DNA of 64,000 nt, from assembly GCA_963695985.1 (NCBI GenBank), contig CAVOIC010000001.1, positions 1 to 64,000 of the forward strand. The letters run 5' to 3'. The notes below the pieces were generated by a model. The model saw nothing but the letters and a program-made list of their open reading frames with translations, did no database searches and was not told the DNA's origin. The DNA is from DATBVX01 sp963695985. Its GTDB lineage: Bacteria; Pseudomonadota; Gammaproteobacteria; Steroidobacterales; Steroidobacteraceae. Every line of letters starts with the position of its first letter. Position 1 is the first letter of the stretch. Below are positions 1 to 8,677 of the stretch, piece by piece. A program made the position numbers and the translations under genes.

Positions 1-237
1 ACCGATTGACACAATCTTCATGCCGGTGCCCGATCGCACGCTTCCGAATTAGCCGAGTCTAACTTCGCGGGCAGTGGAGACCGGGGTGAATTAAGGCGTA
101 TAAGTCAAAAAAAAGGTCGCTCTGCCATTCGTTTCGAGCGCTCGGAGCGACGGTGAAGTTCTGATCAGACGTCGGTCTCTGTGCTGCGCATTTGCAGCAA
201 GGCGGATCCGCTGGGCAGCGGGTAGGGAGAGCGGTGC

Positions 238-2367
238 ATGGTGACGCGACTCGGAGGCCTACTGGCGACGGCCGCCTTGCTGGCGATGGCCAGCAGCGGG
301 AGCGGTGCGGACAACGGGGGCACGGCGCGCATCGATCAGGCCCGGCTCAACGCGGCAGCCAGCGACGCGGACAACTGGCTCACCTATGGCCGGACGTATG
401 CCGAGCAACGCTTTTCGGAGCTCGTGCAGGTCAATGACGGCAACATCGGCCAGCTCGGGCTAGCCTGGGCGGTGGAGCTGGACACGGCGCGTGGGCAGGA
501 AGCGACCCCGATCGTTGTCGACGGGATCATGTACACCAGCACGGCCTGGTCCAAGGTGCTCGCGCTCGACGCGGCCACGGGCAAGTTGCTCTGGCAGTTC
601 GATCCACACAACGAAGGCTCCAAGGGCGCGCATGCCTGCTGCGATGTCGTGAACCGCGGCGTCGCAGTGTGGAAGGGCCGTGTCTATGTCGGCACCATCG
701 ATGGGCGGCTGATCGCGCTCGATGCCCGGACCGGCGCCAAGGTCTGGGAGGTCGTCACGGTCGACCAGCGCAAGTCCTACACCATCACCATGGCGCCGCG
801 CGTGGTGCGCGACAAGGTTTTCATCGGCAACAGCGGCGCGGAGCTGGGCGTGCGCGGCTACTTGTCCGCTTACGACACCGAGACGGGCAAGCTCGTGTGG
901 CGCTTCTACACCGTGCCGGGCAACCCGGCCGATGGGCCCGATGGCGCCGCCTCGGACGATGCGATCGAAAAAATCGCCCGGCCCACGTGGTTCGGCAACG
1001 AGTACTGGAAGCTGGGCGGCGGCGGCACGGTCTGGGATTCGGTGGTCTATGACCAGGAGCTCAACCAGCTGCTCATCGGCGTGGGCAATGGTTCGCCCTG
1101 GAATCAGAAGTACCGCTCGGAAGGGAAGGGAGACAACCTCTTCCTCGCCTCGATCGTCGCGGTCGATCCGGACACCGGCAAATACAAATGGCACTACCAG
1201 CTCAATCCCGGCGAGACTTGGGACTTCACCGCCAACCAACAGATCACGCTGGCCAATCTCAGCATTGACGGCCGGCCGCGCAAGGTGCTGATGCAGGCGC
1301 CCAAGAACGCCTTCTTCTATGTGATCGACCGCACCAACGGGAAGTTGATTTCGGCACAGCCGTACGCGCCGCAGAACTGGGCGGAGCGGATCGACCTCGC
1401 CACGGGCCGCCCGGTCGAGAAGCCGAACGTGCGCTACACCGAGGGGCCGGCGCTGGTCGTGCCCTCGGGCATCGGCGCGCATGCCTGGATGCCGATGAGC
1501 TATTCGCCCAGGACCGGCCTCGTTTACATCCCGGCGATGGAGTATCCGCTCATCTACGGGGATGCCAGGCCCTTCGAGATTCATCCCGGCCGCTGGAACA
1601 CGGGTGTGTCCTTCCTCGATCCGCCGCCGTTGCCGGGATTGCCGGCGGACATGGCCGCGCGGCGTGCGGCCTTGCACGCAATGATCCGCGGCAAGCTGGT
1701 GGCGTGGGACCCGGTCGCGCAGAAGGCGCGCTGGGAAGTGCAGCGCGACTGGCCGTGGAACGGCGGCACGCTGGCGACGGCGGGCAATCTTGTCTTCGAG
1801 GGCACGGCGCATGGTGAGTTCGAGGCCTACAGCGCCGACAAAGGTGCCCGGCTCTGGTCCTTCCAGACGCATCGCGGCGTGCTGGCCGGGCCGATCACGT
1901 ATCGGATCAATGGCGAGCAATATGTCGCGGTGATGGCGGGCTATGGCGGCTCGATGGGCATGGCGAGCGCGTCGGACTTCGAGAAGCGCAAGATGCCCAA
2001 CGGTCTCGTCGTCGCGTTCAAGCTCGGCGGCAAGGCGCAGCTACCGCCCTATACGCCGGTCCCGCTCGACAAGCCGAGCCCCAGCAGCGAGAGCTTCACA
2101 CCGGCGCAGATCGCAACGGGCAACAAGTTCTACTTCATGTATTGCACCATCTGCCATGGCGGGCCGGTCAATCCCGACCTGCGGCGCTCGAGGTTGCTCA
2201 CGCAGAAGGACGCGTGGCAGAAGGTCGTGATCGACGGCGTGCTCTCGCCGACTGGAATGGCGGGCTTCGCCGACTATCTCAAGCCCGAAGAAGCCGAGGG
2301 CATCCGCGCCTATCTCAATCAGCAGGCCAAGGCGCTGCTGCAGGCTGAAGGCGCGAAACACGACTGA
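238..2367 (+). CDS. PQQ-dependent quinohemoprotein alcohol dehydrogenase
   Basis: A 709-residue periplasmic quinohemoprotein that would oxidise alcohols with PQQ and pass electrons to its own haem c domain. An N-terminal signal peptide (about residues 1-28) is followed by an eight-bladed propeller with repeated W/GxL segments. The adjacent-cysteine pair of PQQ dehydrogenases is visible as HACCDVVNRG near residue 130. The active-site stretches GNGSPWN and GETWDFTANQ supply the Asn and Asp. A C-terminal cytochrome c domain carries CTICH (about residues 635-639). AGGGAG eight bases upstream supports the ATG. Length matches type II quinohemoprotein dehydrogenases. The substrate cannot be read from sequence. 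It converges on the UGSC selenoprotein candidate with an 86-base gap. Confidence 0.93.
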   Translation: MVTRLGGLLATAALLAMASSGSGADNGGTARIDQARLNAAASDADNWLTYGRTYAEQRFSELVQVNDGNIGQLGLAWAVELDTARGQEATPIVVDGIMYTSTAWSKVLALDAATGKLLWQFDPHNEGSKGAHACCDVVNRGVAVWKGRVYVGTIDGRLIALDARTGAKVWEVVTVDQRKSYTITMAPRVVRDKVFIGNSGAELGVRGYLSAYDTETGKLVWRFYTVPGNPADGPDGAASDDAIEKIARPTWFGNEYWKLGGGGTVWDSVVYDQELNQLLIGVGNGSPWNQKYRSEGKGDNLFLASIVAVDPDTGKYKWHYQLNPGETWDFTANQQITLANLSIDGRPRKVLMQAPKNAFFYVIDRTNGKLISAQPYAPQNWAERIDLATGRPVEKPNVRYTEGPALVVPSGIGAHAWMPMSYSPRTGLVYIPAMEYPLIYGDARPFEIHPGRWNTGVSFLDPPPLPGLPADMAARRAALHAMIRGKLVAWDPVAQKARWEVQRDWPWNGGTLATAGNLVFEGTAHGEFEAYSADKGARLWSFQTHRGVLAGPITYRINGEQYVAVMAGYGGSMGMASASDFEKRKMPNGLVVAFKLGGKAQLPPYTPVPLDKPSPSSESFTPAQIATGNKFYFMYCTICHGGPVNPDLRRSRLLTQKDAWQKVVIDGVLSPTGMAGFADYLKPEEAEGIRAYLNQQAKALLQAEGAKHD

Positions 2368-2453
2368 TCCGGTGCTTGCGCTGGCGAGCTGGTGCGTGGT
2401 GCGGGGAAAGACACTCTTCACACGGGAGCTACGCTGAGTCTCACCGCTGACCG

Positions 2454-4109
2454 TCAGCGCCACTCGTCGATGATGTTGATTGGATTGCCCCCTAGAAAGT
2501 TTCCCGGTGAAGGCTTCTGCAGGCGCCCCGCAAACATCTTGAATGCGCCCTGCGTCTCTCCGCCTGTGACGACGATCTTGATGTCGTCCGCCGTGAACAG
2601 ATTGACCATCTGGTCCGGCGCTGCCTTGAGTCTGCTCGCATACGGCTCGATGCCGGCGACGGCGAGCGGACGATGGAGAGTGCTAACCCACTGGTCGTCC
2701 CAGTAATCGCGCGCCGACAGCTTCGCGTTCTCGGCACACCATTCGATCAGCGAGCGCTTGGTAAAGCCCAGGTCGACGAAGCCGCGTGCAGCGATCGGGT
2801 CCATCACGATCAGCGGCGGGCTGAAGTGATCCGCCGTCAGGCAGCGGATGAACTTCTCTTTCCACGTCGCGCGCGGTCCATAGCCGGATTGCGTGTACCA
2901 GCCGCCGAAGAAGATGCTGACCGTGCTTTCGTTCGCGCGAAAGCCCTCATCGACGTGGAAGGGCGCCCAGGGACTGCGTTCCTCGGCCTCGGCAAAGCAG
3001 GCCGAGTAGTTCAGGAAATTGCCGAACGTGCCGAGGTACGTGTCGCCCGGTACCGATCCGCCCTGCAGATTCTGGCTGAGCAGGCCGTAAGCGCGGCCAA
3101 GCGTCGCGTTGGCGTGGTTGTATGGCCCCAGCGCGCCGATGCCGGAGTTCATGCCGATCTCGTTGCGGATCGGGCCGTTGACCAGCGAAATCGTGGCAAA
3201 GGAATTCGTGCTGCTCGAACGCGCGGAGATGCCGCTCGCGGCCATCGCCAGGATGACCGGCAGGTACTCGGGCCGCGCGCCGGCCATGACGGCATTCACC
3301 GCGACCTTCTCGACATCGAACTCCCAGTGCTCGCGATACGCCGTCGGCTGCAGCCGGCCGACGATCTTGTCACGCGCATGCTTTGTGCCCTTCAGCATTC
3401 GCTCTACGCGCTCCTCCGTCGGCAGGATGATCGGCAGAAAGTCGGTCCAGCTGTTGCGTATAAACAGCTCCTGCAGATTGTCTTCCGTATCCGGCTCGAG
3501 CAGCCGCGGGAACTTGCGCTCGAAGCTCGCGTCCTTGAGGTCCTCCGCGCCGAGCGGTCGAGTCAATCCCTCGATTACGCCCTGCATGAAGGGGCGCTTC
3601 GATACCGGGTCGATGCCCTCGATATACGCTCGCAGCTCGGCAGGTGAACGGCCGACGACCGGTTGGGGAACGAAGACATTGCGCGCCGTCGGCATGCCCT
3701 CGGCGAGCGCCGTCGCCTTCGCGAGACGCGCGAACACGTGGGTGCTGACTGGAACGGTGGGTATCCCGGACCGCTCCAGTGCCAGAGCAAACCCCACGAC
3801 CGTGGGGCAGCAAGTGCTTCAGAGACCGACGCCGATGATGGCGGCGTTGCCCTGAGCGGCGATCGTGGCCCGCATGTCCGGGTCGTCGATCCAGCACTGG
3901 CGTGGCTTGATGATGCGTGTGCTCACGGCCGGCATGTGCTCGGCGAACCACTGCCCGAGCTGCACCATGAAGTTGTCCGAGTTTTCGAACAGGCAGTCGA
4001 TCAGATAGACGACCTTGCCGTCGAGGCGCTCGAGCCGATTCGCGAGCCGTTTGCCGGTGACCTTCGGTGGGAAACCGCGTGGATCGTGAACCGTGATCTT
4101 GTCGGCCAT
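2454..4109 (-). CDS. UGSC-family protein, candidate selenoprotein (Sec97 at an in-frame UGA)
   Basis: Read through a single in-frame TGA (3821-3819) this gene encodes 551 residues. The N-terminal part (GKVVYLID, then NAAIIGVGL-U97-STC-CPTVV, then RSGIPTVPVSTHVFARLAK and VFVPQPVVG) matches my recollection of UGSC-family (seleno)proteins, in which a UGSC motif sits after a GVG strand. Here the motif is U-S-T-C, still a redox U-x-x-C. The C-terminal part (EKVAVNAVMAGARPEY, VNGPIRNEIGMNSG, GPYNHANATLGRA) resembles the large domain that accompanies this family. Frame and homology run unbroken across the UGA, which argues against an indel. ATG 4109 has GGAG eight bases upstream. Terminating at UGA would leave only 96 residues; the next GTG (3797) lies inside the hairpin and would remove the conserved N-terminal domain. 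Biochemical function is unknown. Alternative: a nonsense-mutated pseudogene. Confidence 0.8.
3786..3821 (-). promoter_or_regulatory. Candidate bacterial SECIS element (UGA plus hairpin)
   Basis: Directly 3' of the UGA, the mRNA can fold a 6-bp all-Watson-Crick upper stem, CCCCAC (3807-3802) with GUGGGG (3797-3792), closed by the tetraloop GGUC (3801-3798). A 4-bp lower stem AGCA/UGCU (3818-3815 with 3789-3786) begins right after the UGA, separated by an asymmetric internal loop. The loop starts 18 nt after the UGA. A G in the first two loop positions and 16-37 nt spacing are the accepted features of bacterial SECIS elements, and the E. coli fdhF loop also contains GGUC. The fold was worked out by eye. 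Confidence 0.7.
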
Positions 4110-4409
4110 CGCCGTTACTCCGTTGCACGCGCCTGTGCCGCCGCCGACACGAGTGTTAGCGCGAGCGACTGCTCTGTCAACCGCGTTCGCACGGGTGCAG
4201 CCCGGCTGCGGATGCGCGCCCGGCATTCCCTGGTCCAGGTCGGTGTTCCCTACGATGGCGGAATGGTGGCGGCGAACACACCCATAACGCCACCATCTGG
4301 GACGAGCCGGTCCCATTCGTCTCAGTCTCAAGCCCGTTCGTCGCGTTTTTATGGCGACTCGTCGCAGCAACACGCTATCCGGATCGCACTTCGTCCCGCT
4401 GAACGCACA
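4110..4409. other. Intergenic region with a 9-bp inverted repeat
   Basis: This 300-base gap separates the divergent UGSC gene and the LytS kinase, so it should hold both promoters. The clearest structure is the inverted repeat ATGGTGGCG (4263-4271) and CGCCACCAT (4288-4296) with a 16-nt loop. No recognisable protein or RNA gene was seen in it. Confidence 0.45.
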
Positions 4410-5612
4410 ATGAGCCGCGACCAAGGGATGGGCGCTAAACTGCTAACGATGATGCACATGAGCCAGGCAACAGCCGTTACGCGTCTGCCGCTGAGGGAGG
4501 CGGCAAGCATCCGCGACGCCTCGTCGCTATCCAGTGCCGGTGCCGACGCTGTGCCAGGGCCCGTGTGGCCGCCGGGCTCGATGCACATTCCTGCCTTCAG
4601 CGCCTTGTTCTGGACGGCGATGTTTGCAATGCACACGCTGCAGACCGCCCTCGTCAACCAGTACACCGACTTCGCCTCGATTTCCTGGCGCGCGCTCTTC
4701 AGCGCGCTCGGGTTCACGCTGTGCCTGCCGCTCGGGTGGGCCCTCCGCCGCAGTCTGGCGTGGGGGCTACGCTACAAGGTACTGGCGATGGCGCTGGTCT
4801 GCGTCCCGATCGCCGTCACGTACGCGACGCTGGGCCATATCGTCTGGTTCGATCTTCTGGGCCACACTGCGCCATACGGTGCACTGGTCAACATCGCCCT
4901 GCAGTCGCTCTACAACCTGGTGCTGTTCCTGATGTGGTCGGGCTTCTGCGCGGCCATTCTCTACGCGGCGCGCCTGCGCGAGCACGAACGCAGCCTCCTG
5001 GAAGCCCGCGCGCTCGCGCACCAGGCTGAGCTGCAGATGCTGCGCTACCAGATCAATCCCCATTTCCTCTTTAACACGCTCAACGCGGTGTCGGCCCTGG
5101 TGGTGACCGGTCAATTGCAGACAGCCGATCAGGTCATCGCAAAGCTCGCCCGCTTCTTCCGTAATGCGCTGAACCGCGAAGCCGCAGCCAAGGTGACACT
5201 CGGCGAAGAGATCCGCGTGCAGGCCGAATACCTCGACATCGAGCTCACCCGCTTCGGCGATCGCGTACGCTTCACCACCGCGATCGCGGACGGACTCGAC
5301 CGGGCGCTCGTTCCGCACCTGATCCTGCAGCCCTTGATCGAAAACGCTGTGAAACATGGCGTGGCGCGCATGGCGGACGCTGTGGCCATCCGTGTGCGGG
5401 CCACACGCTCGGCTCAGACGCTCGTGCTGGCGGTGGAGAACGATGCGCCGGCACATCCTGCGCCGAGGTTCGATACGCGCCCGCGCGTGGGACTGATCAA
5501 CGTGGGGCGGCGCCTGGCGACCTTCTACGGTAACGCGGGGGTGCTCGCTGTGACCGAAGGCCTGGGGAATTTCACGGTGGAACTGCGCTTACCCCTGGAG
5601 ATGGCGGCATGA
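4410..5612 (+). CDS. LytS/YehU-type sensor histidine kinase
   Basis: Membrane-bound sensor kinase of the LytS/AlgZ type. Four hydrophobic segments lie in roughly the first 190 residues. The family phosphoacceptor box RYQINPHFLFNTLNA follows near residue 215, and a HATPase domain with the N-box ILQPLIENAVKHGV comes after it. It would phosphorylate the LytTR regulator encoded immediately downstream, whose ATG overlaps its stop (ATGA). The start is uncertain: ATG 4410 gives 400 residues, and in-frame ATGs at 4428 and 4449 are also possible, none with a strong ribosome site. The stimulus is unknown. Confidence 0.9.
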   Translation: MSRDQGMGAKLLTMMHMSQATAVTRLPLREAASIRDASSLSSAGADAVPGPVWPPGSMHIPAFSALFWTAMFAMHTLQTALVNQYTDFASISWRALFSALGFTLCLPLGWALRRSLAWGLRYKVLAMALVCVPIAVTYATLGHIVWFDLLGHTAPYGALVNIALQSLYNLVLFLMWSGFCAAILYAARLREHERSLLEARALAHQAELQMLRYQINPHFLFNTLNAVSALVVTGQLQTADQVIAKLARFFRNALNREAAAKVTLGEEIRVQAEYLDIELTRFGDRVRFTTAIADGLDRALVPHLILQPLIENAVKHGVARMADAVAIRVRATRSAQTLVLAVENDAPAHPAPRFDTRPRVGLINVGRRLATFYGNAGVLAVTEGLGNFTVELRLPLEMAA

Positions 5613-6418
5613 ACCTGCGGGTCGTGGCAATCGACGACGAGCCGTTGGCGCTGCAGCGCCTGGAATGGTGCCTGCGCAATCTTGACAACGTCGAGCTGGT
5701 CGGCAAAGCGCGCGACGGACGCCGCGGCGTGGAGCTGATTCGCTCAGTTGCGCCCGACGTCGTGCTGCTCGACATTGAGATGCCCGAGCTCAACGGTTTC
5801 GAGGTCATCGAAGCGCTGCGCGATGGTGAAGTGCCCGAAGTCGTGTTCGTCACGGCCTTCGACCATTTTGCGGTCCAGGCCTTCGCCACCGGCGGTGTCG
5901 ACTACCTGCTCAAGCCGGTGGAGCAGGAGCGGCTCAAGGCCGCGCTGGACCGCGCTCGCGTGCGGCTGGAGCTGCGTGATGCGCGCGCCCATGTCGCCGA
6001 GCTCAGATCGCTCGTCAATGCGCTGCGCCAGGGTCGCCGTGCACAGCAGGATCGGCGCTACGAGAGTGAGCTCTGGGTGCGTGAGGGTGACGCACGCGTG
6101 CGCGTGCCGGTGAGCCAGGTCGAGCGTATCGAGGCTGACGGCGATTACGTGCGCCTGCACGTGGGTCAGCGCGTGCGGCTACTGCGCGCGAAGTTGGGCG
6201 AGCTGGCCGAGCAACTCGATCCGCGCTTGTTCATTCGCGTGCACCGCTCCGAAATCGTGCGCCACGATCTCGTTGCCGCGATCCGCCGGCAGGACTCGGG
6301 GCGCGCCGTTGCCGTTATGTCCGGCGGACGCGAAATACCGATCAGCAAGCGCTATCTCGCCCACGTGGTGCGCGCGTTGCGCCTCGGCAAACACGACGCC
6401 GAACCGGGGCGCGCATAG
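5609..6418 (+). CDS. LytTR-family response regulator
   Basis: Response regulator of 269 residues. The receiver domain shows the acidic pair Asp9-Asp10, phosphoacceptor Asp55 in VVLLDIEMP, and the conserved Lys in YLLKPVE near residue 105. The C-terminal DNA-binding domain is LytTR type (VERIEADGDYVRLHV, FIRVHRSEIV, PISKRYL). It overlaps the kinase gene by four bases, so the two are co-translated as a two-component system. Targets are unknown; the divergent UGSC gene next door is one candidate by position only. A weak GC hairpin followed by T's lies just after the stop. Confidence 0.94.
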   Translation: MNLRVVAIDDEPLALQRLEWCLRNLDNVELVGKARDGRRGVELIRSVAPDVVLLDIEMPELNGFEVIEALRDGEVPEVVFVTAFDHFAVQAFATGGVDYLLKPVEQERLKAALDRARVRLELRDARAHVAELRSLVNALRQGRRAQQDRRYESELWVREGDARVRVPVSQVERIEADGDYVRLHVGQRVRLLRAKLGELAEQLDPRLFIRVHRSEIVRHDLVAAIRRQDSGRAVAVMSGGREIPISKRYLAHVVRALRLGKHDAEPGRA

Positions 6419-6615
6419 CCGCCGGGCGGTTTGTCGCACCAGTAGTTCGGCGCATTTTTCAGTCGTTTCGCAGCGTCACTCGGCCGCCCACGGCATGAGG
6501 CTGCCGACTCAACGCAATTTCATTTTCTGCACGCAGATTCGCGCTTAGCGTATCCGCCTGTGACATCGACGCAACGCCGTTGCAGCGATTGCATGTATCG
6601 CGGAGCGCTAAATAC

Positions 6616-7596
6616 GTGAGCCTGACGATCCGTAGATTCCAGTATGCGGGTGCGCTGAATGGCAGCGCGCCGCCAAAGTGCCAGACCCGGGACACCGAGG
6701 TGCACTGGATTGCGGCCGGCCGCAGAGGCTACGAGGTCGATGCACGCGTGCCTTCGATTCACGCTGCCTGGCAGGGCCGCTACGCGCTCACGGTAGAGCA
6801 GCGTTCGGTCACACTCGATGACGAGGTGTTCCTGGTGCTGAATGCAGGCCATGCGGTCAGCGGCGCATTTCGCCGCGGCTCCGCTGGGCGGGCCGTTGCG
6901 ATTTACTTCAGCGCGCAGATGGTGGAGCAGGCGTTCGGGTCGCTAGGCAGGAATGCGGACATGATCCTGGGGCGAGCTACGGACAGCGGGACCGAGCGCC
7001 CGCTTTTCTTCGAGCATATCCGTCCCCGCCAGCGGGCCATCGCCTCGGTGATGCGCTTCATCGCCCATCACCTTGAACACGGCATCGACGAGCCTCTGTG
7101 GTACGAGGAGCATGTTGCGCTGCTGCTGGAGCGCGTGTTGCGAAATGAGGCCGATACCGGCACGCGGGTCGCCTCGCTCACGCGCGCGCGCGAGCGCACG
7201 CGACGCGAGATGTTCCAGCGCGTGGCACGGGTGACCGACCTGATCCATTCCGCCTACGAGCAGCCGCTCACGCTGCGGGAGCTTGCGGACGCGGCGCGCT
7301 GGTCGATGTTCCACATGCTGCGCGAGTTCAAGGCCGTGCATAGCCAGAGCCCGTACGAGTATCTGCAACGTCGCCGCACCGAGGCGGCGGTGAGGCTGCT
7401 GCAGTCGACGGATCTGGCGGTAGCGGACATTGCCGAACGGGTCGGATTCGATGATCGCAGCACGCTGATTCGCCGCCTGCGGCGCTATCACGGCCTGGGT
7501 CCGCGCGAGGTGCGCGCCTTGGCCCTGGCCGAGGGCGCCCCCGTGGATGGATGGAGCCCGCGCCACGCGGCCACTAGTGTTGCTGTGGCTTCCTGA
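6616..7596 (+). CDS. AraC-family transcriptional regulator
   Basis: A 326-residue regulator with a double helix-turn-helix AraC domain at the C-terminus (about residues 215-310). The motifs LTLRELADAARWSMFHMLREF, read from its first half, and VADIAERVGFDDRSTLIRRL are the two recognition helices, followed by the usual GLGPREVR end. The N-terminal half resembles a cupin-type sensor. The GTG start at 6616 is chosen because GGAG lies about 11 bases upstream; a TTG 36 bases earlier is possible. The 3' end overlaps the convergent HtrA-like gene by 23 bases. The ligand is unknown. Confidence 0.87.
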   Translation: MSLTIRRFQYAGALNGSAPPKCQTRDTEVHWIAAGRRGYEVDARVPSIHAAWQGRYALTVEQRSVTLDDEVFLVLNAGHAVSGAFRRGSAGRAVAIYFSAQMVEQAFGSLGRNADMILGRATDSGTERPLFFEHIRPRQRAIASVMRFIAHHLEHGIDEPLWYEEHVALLLERVLRNEADTGTRVASLTRARERTRREMFQRVARVTDLIHSAYEQPLTLRELADAARWSMFHMLREFKAVHSQSPYEYLQRRRTEAAVRLLQSTDLAVADIAERVGFDDRSTLIRRLRRYHGLGPREVRALALAEGAPVDGWSPRHAATSVAVAS

Positions 7597-8548
7597 GGTA
7601 TTCGTTCCGGTCGGCTGAGCGAACCTTCACGAGAGGCTGGGATCGCCCGCGCGCGAGTGTCAGCGGCACATCGGTGCCCACCGGGCCAAGACGCCAGATG
7701 CTGCGGAACAGCTCGGCCAGGCCCGATACGGGCTGCCCCGCGACCTGTAGTACCCGGTCGCCCAGCCGTACTCCGGCCCGAGCGGCGGGCCCCTGTTCGG
7801 CCAGGCCGCTGACGACCAGGTGTCCCTGCATTTCCATCGTGTACATGCCGAGCCAAGGACGCGGCGCCTGCGCCGGTCGGCCCGTCGCCGACATCTGCTC
7901 GAGGATGGGCTCAAGCAGATCGATGGGCACGAACATGTTGGCATCGATGCGCTCGCTCGACTGCGTCTCCTGCACCAGGAGCGAGCCGATGCCCAGGAGC
8001 CTCCCGGCCTCATCGAGGAGGGCGGCGCCCGACCAATGCGGATGTGCCGGCGCGGTGAATAGCGCTTCGTCCAGCACGTACTCCCAGTAGCCGGCGAATT
8101 CGCGCTTGGCGATGACCCGAGCCTCGAGCGCGTGTCCGAGGCCGCCGTGGCTGAGCACGATGACTCTCGATCCGACGCTAACGGTCGCGGCCGAGCCGCG
8201 CACCAGGGGCTTCAGATTCAGTCGGCCCAGCGGCAGCACCAGCCCGAAACCGGTCGCGTAGTCAAATGCGAGGGGATGCCCCGGCACGACGGTGCCATCG
8301 CCGGCGGTAAGCCAGAGAGTATCCGCTTCCGTGATGAGATAGCCGATCGTGAGGAGCAGGCCATCCGCACCGATGGCGACGGCATTGCCCACGCGTTCCG
8401 TCCCAAGGATCGAGGCAGTGAAAGCGTCCTCGGGAATCTTTGCGCGCAGCAGTGCGACTGAACCCAGCGCCGCCAGCAGATCGAACTGCAGCAGCTCCGG
8501 CCGCGGTCGAACTTCCTCCGGGAAAGCCCAGTCACTCAGTTCCGCCAT
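7574..8548 (-). CDS. HtrA/DegP-like trypsin-fold protein with PDZ domain, probably inactive
   Basis: A 324-residue protein with a trypsin-like fold (residues about 30-215) and a C-terminal PDZ domain (about 235-320, AARAGVRLGDRVLQVAGQPV). Aligned by eye to DegP, the His in TNNHVV is Tyr70 in LLLTIGYLIT. The Asp in DPRSDIAL is Gly100 in DYATGFGLV. The Ser survives as Ser173 in HWSGAALL, although the GNSGG context is altered. Two of three triad residues therefore seem lost, so a scaffold, chaperone or peptide-sensing role is more likely than proteolysis. No signal peptide is obvious from the chosen ATG, so the protein may be cytoplasmic. It is divergent from the DUF885 lipoprotein gene. Confidence 0.8.
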   Translation of the reverse strand: MAELSDWAFPEEVRPRPELLQFDLLAALGSVALLRAKIPEDAFTASILGTERVGNAVAIGADGLLLTIGYLITEADTLWLTAGDGTVVPGHPLAFDYATGFGLVLPLGRLNLKPLVRGSAATVSVGSRVIVLSHGGLGHALEARVIAKREFAGYWEYVLDEALFTAPAHPHWSGAALLDEAGRLLGIGSLLVQETQSSERIDANMFVPIDLLEPILEQMSATGRPAQAPRPWLGMYTMEMQGHLVVSGLAEQGPAARAGVRLGDRVLQVAGQPVSGLAELFRSIWRLGPVGTDVPLTLARGRSQPLVKVRSADRNEYLRKPQQH

Positions 8549-8677
8549 GCGTCGCTCGACTAGCCTCGATCGGGATGCCTGCGCGCCCTTATGTTCGATC
8601 CTGAACAGCCTTGCAAGTTTCTTCAGCGCCCGCGCGCTGGTATGGTGCGCGCCCAGTCGACCTTGCAGGGGGTTCCC

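Noticed and set aside
460..1920. A 486-codon minus-strand open frame opposite the PQQ dehydrogenase
   Set aside because: No family resemblance, Arg/His/Pro-rich composition typical of the antisense of a high-GC gene, and it lies wholly inside a clear gene.
2445..2459. CGCTGAC-C-GTCAGCG inverted repeat at the end of the UGSC gene as a terminator
   Set aside because: The stem is only 7 bp with a one-base centre and no U-tract, and it overlaps coding sequence, so it cannot form a proper loop.
2673..3647. A 324-codon plus-strand frame opposite the UGSC gene
   Set aside because: It mirrors the codon pattern of the real gene, has no ribosome site and no recognisable motif.
2454..3797. Treating the UGSC gene as a separate 447-residue protein starting at GTG 3797
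   Set aside because: That start lies inside the hairpin just after the UGA, has no ribosome site, and would remove the conserved redox motif and N-terminal domain that continue in the same frame upstream.
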